Notes: generated by a model from the letters alone, not told the origin. Shown: positions 44,616 to 53,325, counted from the first letter of the stretch. The stretch is 64,000 nt of DNA from Streptomyces sp. NBC_00878 (GCF_026341515.1 NZ_JAPEOK010000001.1:248001-312000); one strand, 5' to 3'. Program-made: numbers and translations.

Positions 44616-45440
44616 TCACGACGCCCTCCTCAGATCGTGGACCTCGGCCCACACCTGATCGCGCAGGCCGGCGCAGATGCGGGTGATCAGACGGGAGACA
44701 TGCATCTGGGAGAGGCCGAGCTGCAGGGCGATGCGCTGCTGGGTCATCTCGCAGAAGAACCTCATGTAGAGGATCTGTCGTTCGCGTTCGGGCAGCGCCT
44801 GCAGGAGCGGTCGGAGCGCCTCGCGGTTGACGATCCGGTCAAAGCCGGGCTCCACGCCACCGAGGGTGTCGGTCAAGGGGTAGCTGTCCGCGGAGTGGCC
44901 CGGCAGGGCGTCCATGGACAGGACGGTGTATGCCTCCAGGGCTCCTTGGCCCAGTCGTACCTCCGCCTCGGTGAGGCCGGTGTGCGCCGCGATCTCATGG
45001 GCCGAGGGTTCGCGGCCGTTGAGCGAAGCGCACTCGTTGCCGGCGGAGCGGACCCGGCTGCGAAGCTCCTGTACGCGACGCGGTACGTGCACAACCCACA
45101 GGTCGTCGCGGAAGTGCCGCTTCACCTCGCCGAGGATCGTCGGTATGGCGAAGCTCGGAAAGGCGGTGCCGAGGTCCGTGTCGAAGCGGGACACCGCTTT
45201 GACCAGGCCCAGCTGGGCGACCTGCTTGAGATCCTCGAAGGACTCGCCGCGATGACGGAACCGCCGGGCAAGTCGTTCGGCCATCGGACCCCAGGCGCAC
45301 ACGACCTCCTGCTGCAGCGCCGACCTCTCCGGGCCGTTCGGTAAGGCCGCGATACGGCGGAACACGGCGTCGGTGTCCGGGGCGTCATCGTAGACACGTC
45401 TGCTCGGCCGGTTCGGCGTGCGTGTGTTCGGCATGGGCAT
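44616..45440 (-). CDS. SigB/SigF/SigG-family RNA polymerase sigma factor
   Basis: This 274-residue alternative sigma factor has region 2 (LARRFRHRGESFEDLKQVAQLGLVKAVSRFD, AFPSFAIPTILGEVKRHFRD), region 3 (EPSAHEIAAHTGLTEAEV) and region 4 (ERERQILYMRFFCEMTQQRIALQLGLSQMHVSRLI). It belongs to the stress/sporulation group controlled by anti-sigma kinases and SpoIIE-type phosphatases. No anti-sigma gene adjoins it. The kinase domain of the SpoIIE protein at 56.5 kb is a possible partner. ANTAR and GNAT-like genes surround it. Confidence 0.93.
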   Translation of the reverse strand: MPMPNTRTPNRPSRRVYDDAPDTDAVFRRIAALPNGPERSALQQEVVCAWGPMAERLARRFRHRGESFEDLKQVAQLGLVKAVSRFDTDLGTAFPSFAIPTILGEVKRHFRDDLWVVHVPRRVQELRSRVRSAGNECASLNGREPSAHEIAAHTGLTEAEVRLGQGALEAYTVLSMDALPGHSADSYPLTDTLGGVEPGFDRIVNREALRPLLQALPERERQILYMRFFCEMTQQRIALQLGLSQMHVSRLITRICAGLRDQVWAEVHDLRRAS

Positions 45441-45864
45441 GTGTCTCCCTCATCGGTGGCATCGCTCACCGTGGGAGCCGCCGGACCCCAGCACACTGGG
45501 GAGCAGCGACAGCTGCCCCCACGGGCGTGCCTCCGGTCCGAAGCACGTCCGACGGGTTCCCGGGCAGCCCGCCTTTCAAACGGTTCTCCGGCCGAAGAGT
45601 CCTCCGGCACACACCTGCGGCGGCCCAGCCGTCGCCCGGATCGTCGCCGCGTCCCCCACGTGCCCCGACAAAGCCGGTCGGCGTGTTCATCGTTCATCGT
45701 CCGGCTGCCACCGCCACAGTGGCCCCGTGCTCCCAACAGGCCCCGGCGCGGCGCCGATCCGGGGCTATGCTGCTGAGCACGCGTCCCAGACCCCGGCGGT
45801 GCACCACCAGTTGGCAACGATGCCTGTCCCACACGTCTCCCAGTGTCTGGAACCGAGGCGCCCC
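45441..45864. other. 424-bp divergent intergenic region
   Basis: The region holds promoters for the sigma factor (minus) and GNAT-like paralogue B (plus). I see no coding sequence, no strong hairpin and no clear alternative-sigma promoter motif. Confidence 0.4.
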
Positions 45865-46515
45865 ATGCGCACCCCGCCGCAATCACACGATCCCGAAGTC
45901 TCTGAGCCGTCCGCCATGGACACGGTGCGGTTGCGCCGGCTGAACCGCTGGCAGGCCGAGGGCCTGCGGGAGGACCTGGCGGATCTGTACGTGGAGTCCT
46001 CCGCAGCCTCGCCCGGTGAGGAGTTCCGCGACCGGCAGAAGTTCCTGAGCCGTCTGGAGGGCGACGTACAACTGCCGGGATTCGACATGCTGGTCGCCGA
46101 GGCACGGTCCCTGACCGGCTGCGCCTTCGGATGCCCCGTGCCGCGCGACGGCTCCTGGTGGCAGGGGTTCCACGGACCGCTGCCGCAGAACCTGGAGCAA
46201 CTCACCGCGTCCGGACATGTCTTCGCGATCCTCGACACCCTCGTCCACCCCCACCAGCACGCCCACGGGCTCGCCCGCCGACTGCAGGAGCGCCTGCTCG
46301 GAGATCACCAGGCTTACCTCGGCGTGACCTTGGTGGATCGGTCCGATCGTTCGACCTGTGCGGCCTTCACGAACTGGGGCTGGCAGGAGGCCGGACAGAT
46401 CCACCGGCTGCCCGGCCCAACAGCCCTACAGGTACTGGTTCTTCCCCTCGGAGAACGTACGTCGGAGCATCCGGACGGCCTCGCCCACAACGACCGGACC
46501 CAACGGCCCGAATAG
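45865..46515 (+). CDS. GNAT-like acetyltransferase, paralogue B
   Basis: This 216-residue protein is roughly half identical by eye to the protein at 42310-42993. Shared blocks are VRLRRLNR, LADLYVES, FLSRLEGDV, LTGCAFGCPV, LARRLQERLLGDH, TNWGWQEAGQI and LQVLVLPLGERT. ATG 45865 is chosen, with ATG 45916 an alternative. The pair brackets the ANTAR and sigma genes, consistent with a duplication inside one regulatory island. The acceptor substrate is unknown. Confidence 0.6.
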   Translation: MRTPPQSHDPEVSEPSAMDTVRLRRLNRWQAEGLREDLADLYVESSAASPGEEFRDRQKFLSRLEGDVQLPGFDMLVAEARSLTGCAFGCPVPRDGSWWQGFHGPLPQNLEQLTASGHVFAILDTLVHPHQHAHGLARRLQERLLGDHQAYLGVTLVDRSDRSTCAAFTNWGWQEAGQIHRLPGPTALQVLVLPLGERTSEHPDGLAHNDRTQRPE

Positions 46516-46666
46516 CCGCCCGTCGCGCCGGACCTGCCTCTCCCGCACCCCGACAGCCTCTGACCGGACCGAACCGGGCCAAGGAGTCGTGGGGGTAACC
46601 AACTGTTGGTGATTGAGTGTTCATAAGTGTCTTTTACGGGTCATGAGTGTTGTATGATCTTGGCTT

Positions 46667-47245
46667 ATGAACCTGACGGAATGGGCGCGGGCGCAGGGGA
46701 TTGCTCCCCGGACTGCGTACCGCTGGTTCCGTGAGGGCACCTTGCCGGTCCCTGCGGAACGAGTCGGACCACGCACGATCCTGGTGAACATGGATGCGAA
46801 TGCATCACCGTCTGTGACGGGTGGTGTCGGACTGTATGCTCGCGTGTCCTCGCACGACCAGAAGGCCGACCTGGAACGCCAGACCGCGCGGCTCACCCGG
46901 TGGGCGACGCAGGCCGGTCACCGGGTGGTGCGGGTGGAGTCCGAGATCGGATCGGGGATGAACGGCTCGCGCATCAAGGCCCGCCGGCTGCTGGCCGATC
47001 CGGATGTGACGGCCGTGGTGGTGGAGCACAAAGACCGGCTCGGCCGCATGAACGTGGAACTGGTCGAGGCCGCGCTGTCCGCGACCGGCCGCCGCCTGGT
47101 CGTCCTCGATGAGGGTGAGGTGGAAGACGACCTCGTACGCGACATGGTGGAGGTGCTGACCTCGTTCTGTGCCCGCCTCTACGGCCGCCACTCCGCGAAG
47201 AACCGGGCACAGAAGGCACTGGAAGCGGCGGCCAGAAATGGGTAG
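46667..47245 (+). CDS. tnpA: IS607-family serine recombinase TnpA
   Basis: This 192-residue transposase has an N-terminal MerR-like HTH (LTEWARAQGIAPRTAYRWFREGTLP) placed before the resolvase catalytic domain, the order typical of IS607. The catalytic Ser is S61 in LYARVSSHDQKADLERQ. The active-site Arg region (VVVEHKDRLGR) and the long helix end (RLYGRHSAKNRAQKAL) are intact. It overlaps tnpB by 8 bp. Confidence 0.93.
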   Translation: MNLTEWARAQGIAPRTAYRWFREGTLPVPAERVGPRTILVNMDANASPSVTGGVGLYARVSSHDQKADLERQTARLTRWATQAGHRVVRVESEIGSGMNGSRIKARRLLADPDVTAVVVEHKDRLGRMNVELVEAALSATGRRLVVLDEGEVEDDLVRDMVEVLTSFCARLYGRHSAKNRAQKALEAAARNG

Positions 47246-48884
47246 GCCGAAGAAGCCGGTGCGGGCCATCGAGGCGCCGTTCGTGGCCCTTGGCCCCTCC
47301 GGTGTCGCCATCCGCGACCGCCTCAAGTGCCTGACCGCCGAGGACGAGAAGGTGCTGCGCCTCGTGGGTGAGCACCAGGGCCGTCTGGCCTCCCGCGACC
47401 TCAGGACACGCTGCGCGGACGGACACGAGCACTCCGGCCAGACGTGGGCGGCGCGGAAGCGGGAGCTGACGAAAGAGTCGTCCTCCCGGATCGCCGGGGC
47501 GATCACGAAGGCCACCCACGATCAGTGGGCACTCGCTCGCCGCTGCCAGGCCGCGCACGTCCAGAACCTCGAAGCCGGAATCCGCACGCTGCGGCACCGG
47601 CTGTCCCTCCCCCTGACGGAGAAAGGCTCGAAGCGGGCTCCGGGCGGCTACCGGTCGAAGAAAGAGTGGCACGCCAAGTCCCGCCGCCTGGCCGCTTTGG
47701 AGGCCCGCCACGATGCCGCTGTCTGCGACTGGGAGACGGGGCGGGTGCGAGTCGTGCGCGGCGGGAAACGCCTCGCCAACACCCGCCACCATCTCGCGAA
47801 GGCCCGGCTCACCGAGGCCGAGTGGCGCAAGCGATGGGAGGCGGAGCGCTGGTTTTTGGCCGCTGACGGCGAGTCGGGCAAACGCTTCGGAAACGAAACG
47901 ATCCGCGTCGCCCCCGACGGCGGAGTATCCATCAAGCTGCCCGCACCGCTCGCGCACCACGCGAACGCCCCGCACGGCCGGTACGTCCTGACATCGAAGG
48001 TGACGTTCGCGCACCGGGGCCAGGAGTGGGCCGACCGTATCGAGGGCAACCGGGCCGTGGCCTACCGCATCCACCTCGACACAGACCGCGGACGCTGGTA
48101 CATCACCGCGTCCTGGCAACGCCCCGTCGTCCAGACGGTTCCCCTTCACACGGCCCGCGCGAACGGCATGATCGGCGTGGACACCAACGCCGACCACTTC
48201 GCCGCCTACCAGCTCGACACCCACGGCAACCCGACCGGCGAGCCCCGCCGCTTCCACTACGACCTGTCCGGCACCGCGAATCACCGGGACGCGCAGATCC
48301 GGCACGCCATCACCCAGGTCCTGCACTGGGCCAAGCGCGTGGGCGCCGCGGCCATCGGCCTGGAAAACCTCGATTTCACCTCCGAGAAGACCCGCGAGAA
48401 GCACGGCCGCAAGAAGCAGTTCCGTCAGCTCATCACCGGCATCCCCACCGGGAAACTCAAGGCACGCCTTGTCTCGATGGCCGCCGAGCTCGGTCTGTCG
48501 ATCGTGGCCGTCGACCCGGCGTACACCTCCCAGTGGGGAGGCCAGCACTGGCAGAAGCCGCTGGCCACCCCCCGACGCAAAATGACTCGCCATGACGCGG
48601 CATCGGTCGCGATCGGCAGGCGCGCCCTCGGATACCCGGTCCGGCGACGGACGGCACCGCCCCCACCGCACCAGAGCGATGCTGTGGGGCATCGGACCGT
48701 CCAGGCCAGACCAGGCACCCGAGGACGCGAGGAAACCCGCCACCTCGTCACGGAGCGTGCACACGATGCACGTGACCGAACGGGGACACACCAGGGAACG
48801 CGGGAGACCAGTGCATCCAAAACCGTTCGGGATGCGCGCAGTACCAGGACGTGGGTCCAAGACTCACTCCTGATCACTGACTAG
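47238..48884 (+). CDS. tnpB: TnpB-like RuvC nuclease without zinc finger
   Basis: This 548-residue TnpB-related protein has RuvC acidic residues D315 (IGVDTNADH), E376 (IGLENLDF) and D453 (TRHDAASVAIGRR). The family's usual four-Cys zinc finger between RuvC II and III is absent: there is no Cys at all between 376 and 453, and the region reads DPAYTSQWGGQHWQKPL. The N-terminal half is enlarged (~310 residues before D315). The last ~95 residues are low-complexity and arginine-rich, as where coding sequence overlaps a guide-RNA region. It belongs to the actinobacterial 'TnpB-related' subgroup. All three catalytic acids are kept, so it is probably active. Confidence 0.87.
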   Translation: MGRPKKPVRAIEAPFVALGPSGVAIRDRLKCLTAEDEKVLRLVGEHQGRLASRDLRTRCADGHEHSGQTWAARKRELTKESSSRIAGAITKATHDQWALARRCQAAHVQNLEAGIRTLRHRLSLPLTEKGSKRAPGGYRSKKEWHAKSRRLAALEARHDAAVCDWETGRVRVVRGGKRLANTRHHLAKARLTEAEWRKRWEAERWFLAADGESGKRFGNETIRVAPDGGVSIKLPAPLAHHANAPHGRYVLTSKVTFAHRGQEWADRIEGNRAVAYRIHLDTDRGRWYITASWQRPVVQTVPLHTARANGMIGVDTNADHFAAYQLDTHGNPTGEPRRFHYDLSGTANHRDAQIRHAITQVLHWAKRVGAAAIGLENLDFTSEKTREKHGRKKQFRQLITGIPTGKLKARLVSMAAELGLSIVAVDPAYTSQWGGQHWQKPLATPRRKMTRHDAASVAIGRRALGYPVRRRTAPPPPHQSDAVGHRTVQARPGTRGREETRHLVTERAHDARDRTGTHQGTRETSASKTVRDARSTRTWVQDSLLITD

Positions 48885-49005
48885 GAACGGTGTTTGGGAT
48901 CCGTCGACAAGGCTACTCAGCAGGGGCGTCCGACGGCCGGCCCGGACGAAGGCACCGGAGAGTTGAACTCACAGCTCCCGGTGCCATCCGCTGGAGCGCA
49001 CGCCG

Positions 49006-49404
49006 TCACCTCCGGTCCGCCGCGTGCAGGCGCCGCAGGGCGCGGCGAAGCTCCCGCTGTATCTCTTCCGGGAGCGTCTCGTCCTCCGTCGTGGCGACCA
49101 GGGCCGCGGCCACGTCCCGGAGCTTGATGTTGCAGTGCTGCGACACACCCACGAGCACATCCCAGCCCCTCTCGCTGGAGCATGGCGCCAGAGCCATCAC
49201 CATGCCGCGCGCCTGGTCGATCACCGCACGCGTCACCAGCGCCCGCTCCAACTGCTCGTTCCTGGCACGCAGTTCGACGACCTCGGCCAGCAGAGCCGCA
49301 TCCCTCGCCACAGCCACAGCCGCAGCCTCAGCCTCAGCCGCCAACATCCGCTGTTCTTCGCGGTGCGTGGTCACCTGACGCACGGCGCGTACCTCACAAC
49401 GCAT
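49006..49404 (-). CDS. ANTAR domain protein
   Basis: This 132-residue protein starts at ATG 49404. A coiled-coil-like helix (AAEAEAAAVAVARDAALLAEVVELRARNEQLERAL) leads into an ANTAR module (VTRAVIDQARGMVMALAPCSSERGWDVLVGVSQHCNIKLRDVAAALV). There is no GAF sensor, so input must come from a partner. It is the third ANTAR protein within 7 kb, now separated from the others by the IS607 element. An in-frame extension to 49524 is arginine-rich and unlikely to be translated. Confidence 0.8.
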   Translation of the reverse strand: MRCEVRAVRQVTTHREEQRMLAAEAEAAAVAVARDAALLAEVVELRARNEQLERALVTRAVIDQARGMVMALAPCSSERGWDVLVGVSQHCNIKLRDVAAALVATTEDETLPEEIQRELRRALRRLHAADRR

Positions 49405-49821
49405 CGCCCTGTCCCGACGCAGCCGACCTCGGCCTTGCCGATGATGAGGCCGAGAAGCAGGACGAACACGGTGGGCCTCCCGGGAGCGGAAAGGGGACAT
49501 CGCTGCCGGGGACTGAGGCGTCACTCAACAGCGTAGTCCTGCCCAGAGGTTGCGGATACCGTGCGACGTCAGCAGGTACTGCCGTCAACAGCTGGCTACT
49601 TGACATCTGAACCCGCTTGTCGTCACCCGGCTCCGGCACGGCCGATGCTCCGCGAGGGGGGCAATGATCCGCTGGCCGTCGCGTCGCGCGCATCGCACGA
49701 CAGGCAGGTACACATTCGCTTGCCTGCCCGGGCGACCGGCTGTGCATGTCCGACGCACACGGACAGTAGTAAAATCAGGACAGCCGACGCCGGCAGGCGC
49801 CTCGCCCAGAGGGGAGACGGC
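49405..49821. other. 417-bp divergent region before the PRC-barrel gene
   Basis: The region contains the ANTAR gene promoter and, at 49770-49775, a -10-like TAAAAT 46 bp upstream of the PRC-barrel start. A GGCAGG/CCTGCC inverted repeat lies at 49703-49728. No coding sequence is evident. Confidence 0.4.
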
Positions 49822-50178
49822 ATGATCCAGACGGCCGATATCCGAGAATGGCGCAACGAGGACGTCGTCGATCCGAAGGGCCACAGGATCGGCGCGCTGG
49901 AAGCGGTGTATGTGGACACCGCCACCGACGAACCGGCCGTGGCCACCGTCCGGACCGGACTGCCCACCCGGCACCGTCTGGTCTTCGTCCCCCTCGACGA
50001 AACGACCCTCGGGCCGGGCTATCTCAAGGTCTCCTACGCCAAGAGCCTGGTGAAAAAGGCGCCTGCCATCGGGACGGACGACATTCTGCCCGCCGAGCAG
50101 GAGGAAGAGATCTTCCGCTACTACGGCAAGGACTACCAACCGGGCGCCGACGGCGAACGGCAACTCGCACGGCGCTGA
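49822..50178 (+). CDS. PRC-barrel domain protein
   Basis: This 118-residue protein starts at ATG 49822 behind AGGGGAG. It opens with the PRC-barrel pattern ADIREWRNEDVVDPKGHRIGALEAVYVDTATDEPAVATV, then LVFVPLDETTLGPGYLKVSYAKSLVKKAP, and ends in an acidic LPAEQEEEIFRYYG segment. Streptomyces members are common in osmotic or SigB-type stress regulons, though the sequence does not reveal the regulon here. It is followed by imperfect ~18-bp repeats (GACGCCGAGTCGCTGA) at 50187-50230. Confidence 0.82.
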   Translation: MIQTADIREWRNEDVVDPKGHRIGALEAVYVDTATDEPAVATVRTGLPTRHRLVFVPLDETTLGPGYLKVSYAKSLVKKAPAIGTDDILPAEQEEEIFRYYGKDYQPGADGERQLARR

Positions 50179-50259
50179 GGCGCTCAGACGCCGAGTCGCT
50201 GAGACGCCGAGTCGCTGAGACACCGAGACGGCAGTCCGCTCGAAGGAGGTGTGCGGGCG

Positions 50260-50430
50260 ATGGTGCTCTTCCTGCTGCTCGTCCTCGCCGCCATGATCCT
50301 GGGAATCATCGGCGTGGCAGCCGATGGCCTGGGCTATCTGCTGGTGATCGGCATCCTGGTCCTGGCGGCCGATATCACCTTTGCCTCCGTACGGTGGTCC
50401 CGGCGAGCCAGGCAGCGTCCCGTTCGCTGA
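50260..50430 (+). CDS. small membrane protein
   Basis: This is a 56-residue reading frame from ATG 50260 with AAGGAGG about 10 bp upstream (GTG 50251 in frame is too close to it). Two hydrophobic helices (VLFLLLVLAAMILGIIGVAA and LGYLLVIGILVLAADITF) and a basic tail (RWSRRARQRPVR) fit the small two-helix membrane proteins found near stress genes in Streptomyces. It probably forms a transcript with the PRC-barrel gene. Confidence 0.65.
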   Translation: MVLFLLLVLAAMILGIIGVAADGLGYLLVIGILVLAADITFASVRWSRRARQRPVR

Positions 50431-50451
50431 CGGGACCAACGGGAACTGACG

Positions 50452-50496
50452 GGACTCACAGGACTCACAGGACTCACAGGACTCACGGGACTCACG
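50452..50496 (+). repeat. five 9-bp tandem repeats
   Basis: GGACTCACA is repeated three times and then GGACTCACG twice with no gaps, just before the end of the TAXI gene on the opposite strand (stop at 50507). Confidence 0.85.
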
Positions 50497-50506
50497 GGGT
50501 GGCCGA

Positions 50507-51370
50507 TCAGCCGTGCAGCGAGCGGTACGCCGCGACCGCCCCGGGATGCAGTCCGATGCCGCCCGTACCGATCAGGCTGCGCACGTCGAGAAACTGCGTG
50601 CCGACGGCATTGTCGGGAACGAGCGCCGTCGCGCGGAGCACCAGCAGGCGAGTGAGCGCGTCGGCCACGCCACGGGCGAGGTCGGGGCGGCACACCAACA
50701 GGTTGGACACTCCGATGGTGGCGACACCGTCCGCCGCCCGGTACGCACCGTGCGGCAGTGTCACCTCTTCCAGGCCGGAGCCGGCCAGGCCGTCGCGGCC
50801 ACCGAGACCGCCGAGCCGGGGCAGCAGACCGGCCAGGGGCAGGAACCGCAGGCCGAACCGGTCGTCGAGATCGGAGAGGGCCGGCAGCGGTACGCCGCCC
50901 GCGACGAGCAGCGCGTCGACCGAGCCCGACCGCAGGGCGCCTGCCGCGGCGGCCAGCGGCAGATGACGTACCGGGACGTCGGTGCCGGGCGAAAGGCCCG
51001 CGGCGTGCAGGATCCGCTCGCCGAGTACGGCCGCGCCCGATCCGGCCGCACCGAGCGAGACGGCGTGTCCGGCCAGATCGGAGACGGCACGCACGGGCGA
51101 GTCGGCGCGGACGGCGAACTGGAGGTAGGTCCCGTAGACCCTGCCGATCGCGCGCAGAGGCACCGGGCGCGGGAAGAGGGCGGTGCCCGCGGCGGCCCGT
51201 GCGGTGTCGGTGAGGACGAGCGCGAGGTCGGCACGCAAGGCGGTACGGCGGTCGGGAGGAGCGGTACGCGAGTCCGCAGGGGCTGTACGGCGGTCGGCAG
51301 GAGCGATGGGGTAGTCGGCAGCGCTGTGGCTGTCAGCAGGAGCCGTCCGGCAGTCGGCAGGGCGGCTCAC
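50507..51370 (-). pseudogene. TAXI-family solute-binding protein missing its N-terminal lobe
   Basis: From about ADLALVLTDTA onward the protein matches TAXI-type TRAP binding proteins: LRAIGRVYGTYLQFAVRADSPVRAVSDLAGHAVSLGAAGSG, then GSVDALLVAGGVPLPALSDL, VATIGVSNLLVCRPDLA and GTGGIGLHPGAVAAYR. The signal peptide and first ~90 residues of the fold are missing. In their place GTG 51370 opens into six heptapeptide repeats (PADCRTA-like). It is downstream of the histidine kinase, where TAXI proteins commonly act as sensors. It is probably inactive, or a drastically altered protein. Confidence 0.7.
51240..51362 (-). repeat. six 21-bp tandem repeats encoding PADxRTA heptads
   Basis: There are about six degenerate 21-bp units (one shortened by 3 bp), keeping the reading frame of the TAXI remnant. 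They are read as PADCRTA, PADSHSA, ADYPIA, PADRRTA, PADSRTA and PPDRRTA. Confidence 0.75.
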
Positions 51371-51453
51371 GGAGCACCGCCCTGGGCGCGTCGAGAGGCG
51401 GCGCGGATGCGCGGGCTCCGCGATGCGGTGGTTTCGCCGGGCCCCGGGGCGAC

Positions 51454-51584
51454 GCGCATGGGTACGGGCCGACGAGCGCCGCGCATGGGCGCGGGACACA
51501 CCACGCGCACCGATACGGGCCGACCAGCCGCGCGCATGGGTACGGGCCCACGAGGAACGCGCATGCGTGCGGGCCCACGATCGG
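51454..51584 (-). repeat. five 24-27-bp tandem repeats between kinase and TAXI remnant
   Basis: Units beginning GCGCATGGGTACGGGCC occur about five times on the plus strand. All minus-strand frames stay open through them; one reads LVGPYPCA-like octamers. A GTG overlapping the kinase stop (GTGA) opens a 78-codon frame through this array that ends at 51367, overlapping GTG 51370. This suggests the original coupled start was destroyed by repeat expansion. Confidence 0.65.
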
Positions 51585-51596
51585 CGGCCCGGCCGT

Positions 51597-53009
51597 TCAC
51601 GGCGCGCCGCCGTCGAAAAGCGCGCGCGGCACGATCGCTCTGGCCCGCAGCCCCCGCGGTCGCGACGGCTCCAGCTCCAGTCGGCCTCCCCGACCCGCCA
51701 GCAGTTGTTCGGCGATGGCGAGGCCCAGCCCCGTACCCGCCGTGCCGTCCTGTCGTTGTCGGCCCGCGCGCCAGAACCTGGTGGTGGCCAGGGGGAGTTC
51801 CTGGGTGTCCAGCCCCGGGCCGTCGTCCGTCACCGTGAGGACCGCGAGCGGGCCTTCGGTGGTGCAGCACAACGAGATCTCGGCTCCCCGGCCCGCGTAC
51901 TTGATGGCGTTGTCCAGGAGAATGTCCGTGATCTGGGCGAGTTCGCGGTCCGTGCCGACGGCCATGACCGGGGCATCGGCGGCCTGAGTGGTGAGGCGGG
52001 CTCCGGCGCGGCTGGCGACCGGCTCCCACAGGCGGTACTGGGCGGCCGCGACCGCCGCCGCGTCGCAGTGGCCGTCCGAGCCGTCGGTCACCGTCAGTTC
52101 CCCGGCCCGGTGTTCCGCGGTGGCGAGGGCCAGCATGTCGTCGAGGAGGGTCTCCAGACGGTCGAGCTCGGTGGTGACTCCGGTGTACGTGCGGTCGGCC
52201 GACGCGGGCAGATGGGTGTGCAGGGCGTCGACCCGCACTCTGAGCGCCGCCATCGGGTTGCGCATCTGGTGCGAGGTGTCGGCGACGAGCCGGCGTTGCT
52301 GCTCCAGGGCCGCCGTGACGGTACGCGCCATGCGGTTGAACCCGGAAGCCAGCTGGCGCAGTTCGGGCGGGCCACCGGCCCTCGTCCGGTCGGGTGGGAG
52401 TCCTGCCGCGAGTCGGCCGACGGCACGGTCGAGGCGACGCAGCGGGCTGACCACCCAGTCCGTCGCGGCCCGGGCGAGGACCGTACAGGCGACGGCGACC
52501 AGCGCCGTTCCGGCGCGAACCGCGGCCCAGCGCCGGGTGATGTCGTCCGCGGCGGTGCCCACCGAGGCCCGCAGCACGACGGCCCCGGAGACCTGGGTCC
52601 CGGTGCCCGCGGGCTCGGCGAACATCCGGTGCCCACACGACCAGGGACGCAGCGCGCCCGCGGGGTGCGCGGTCTGGTTGCGCAGGGCCGCGTCGAGCAG
52701 CCGGGCGACGGCGGGGTCGGCGGCCCGCATACCGCCCGTCTCGACGACAGGGCCCCGGCGCGTGTCGGTGACCACGAGCGACTCCCCGTACAGCTGGGTG
52801 TAGCGGCGCGCTTCGGCGGCGACGGCCGAGGTGTCGCCGGTCGCCGTGGCCTGGTCCATGAGGGACGCGAAGCGGTCGAGGTCGGCGCTGCGGGCGAGAA
52901 CCAGCTGCTGGGTGCGGTCGGAGGCGGTGAACAGCAGCAGCGGAACGGCGAACGCGGCCACCGCGAGCACGGCGAAGACCAGCAGTGCGGCCTGGACCCG
53001 GGTGCGCAC
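51597..53009 (-). CDS. membrane sensor histidine kinase
   Basis: This 470-residue kinase starts at GTG 53009 with GAGGAG upstream. TM1 (ALLVFAVLAVAAFAVPLLLF), an extracytoplasmic domain of ~125 residues, and TM2 (AGTALVAVACTVL) are followed by a HAMP segment (SPLRRLDRAVGRLAAG). The HisKA box is LVADTSHQMRNPMAALRVR (phospho-His). The HATPase boxes are DNAIKYAG (N), DDGPGLD (G1) and GTGLGLAIA (G2). All are intact. Its cognate regulator upstream has lost its receiver domain and the TAXI partner downstream is damaged, so the kinase is orphaned in place. Confidence 0.92.
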   Translation of the reverse strand: MRTRVQAALLVFAVLAVAAFAVPLLLFTASDRTQQLVLARSADLDRFASLMDQATATGDTSAVAAEARRYTQLYGESLVVTDTRRGPVVETGGMRAADPAVARLLDAALRNQTAHPAGALRPWSCGHRMFAEPAGTGTQVSGAVVLRASVGTAADDITRRWAAVRAGTALVAVACTVLARAATDWVVSPLRRLDRAVGRLAAGLPPDRTRAGGPPELRQLASGFNRMARTVTAALEQQRRLVADTSHQMRNPMAALRVRVDALHTHLPASADRTYTGVTTELDRLETLLDDMLALATAEHRAGELTVTDGSDGHCDAAAVAAAQYRLWEPVASRAGARLTTQAADAPVMAVGTDRELAQITDILLDNAIKYAGRGAEISLCCTTEGPLAVLTVTDDGPGLDTQELPLATTRFWRAGRQRQDGTAGTGLGLAIAEQLLAGRGGRLELEPSRPRGLRARAIVPRALFDGGAP

Positions 53010-53020
53010 GCGTCGGCTCC

Positions 53021-53323
53021 TCAGTCCCCGAGGTTCCCGAGGTTCCCGACGCTCCCGAGGCCCCCGAAGCGGTAGCCGAAGCCCCGGATCGTGGTGAGCA
53101 GTTCGGGGCGGCGCAGCTTGGCGCGCAGCTGGGTGAGGTGGACGTCGAGGGAGCGGGACACGGTCTGGTAGGCGTCGCCCCACACCTCGTCCAGGAGCTG
53201 CTGGCGGCTGACCGCCGTGCCCGCCCGCCCGGCCAGTACGGCGAGGATGTCGAACTCCTTGGTGGTCAGCTCGGCCTCCACGCCGCCGACCAGGACCCTG
53301 CGTGCGTCGAGGTCCACCTCGCC
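53021..53323 (-). pseudogene. truncated OmpR-family response regulator, DNA-binding domain only
   Basis: Only the winged-helix output domain remains: VDLDARRVLVGG, LTTKEFDILAVLAGRAGTAVSRQQLLDEVWGD, SRSLDVHLTQLRAKL and TTIRGFGYRFG. The receiver domain that should precede it is replaced at ~53323 by opposite-strand amidohydrolase sequence. The C-terminal tail (SVGNLGNLGD) comes from 9-bp tandem repeats at 53030-53065. It ends 12 bp before the kinase start. Confidence 0.88.
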
Positions 53324-53325
53324 CA

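Larger units (their letters stand above)
46600..48893 (+). mobile_element. IS607-type insertion element with TnpA and TnpB
   Basis: An AT-rich left end (46605-46666) carries three related heptamers (GAGTGTT at 46615, AAGTGTC at 46625, GAGTGTT at 46645), likely recombinase-binding sites. These are followed by overlapping tnpA and tnpB. The element has no terminal inverted repeats, as expected of IS607. The right end is placed just past the tnpB stop and is approximate. It separates GNAT-like paralogue B from the third ANTAR gene. The base composition upstream of tnpA differs sharply from the flanks. Confidence 0.75.

Noticed and set aside
51454..51584. CRISPR array
   Set aside because: Units are contiguous and degenerate with no spacers and no cas genes, so this is a slippage repeat.
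53217..53325. Possible start codons for the amidohydrolase within the response regulator
   Set aside because: Upstream sequence belongs to the regulator's DNA-binding domain on the other strand and no start precedes the conserved PGWLDW.
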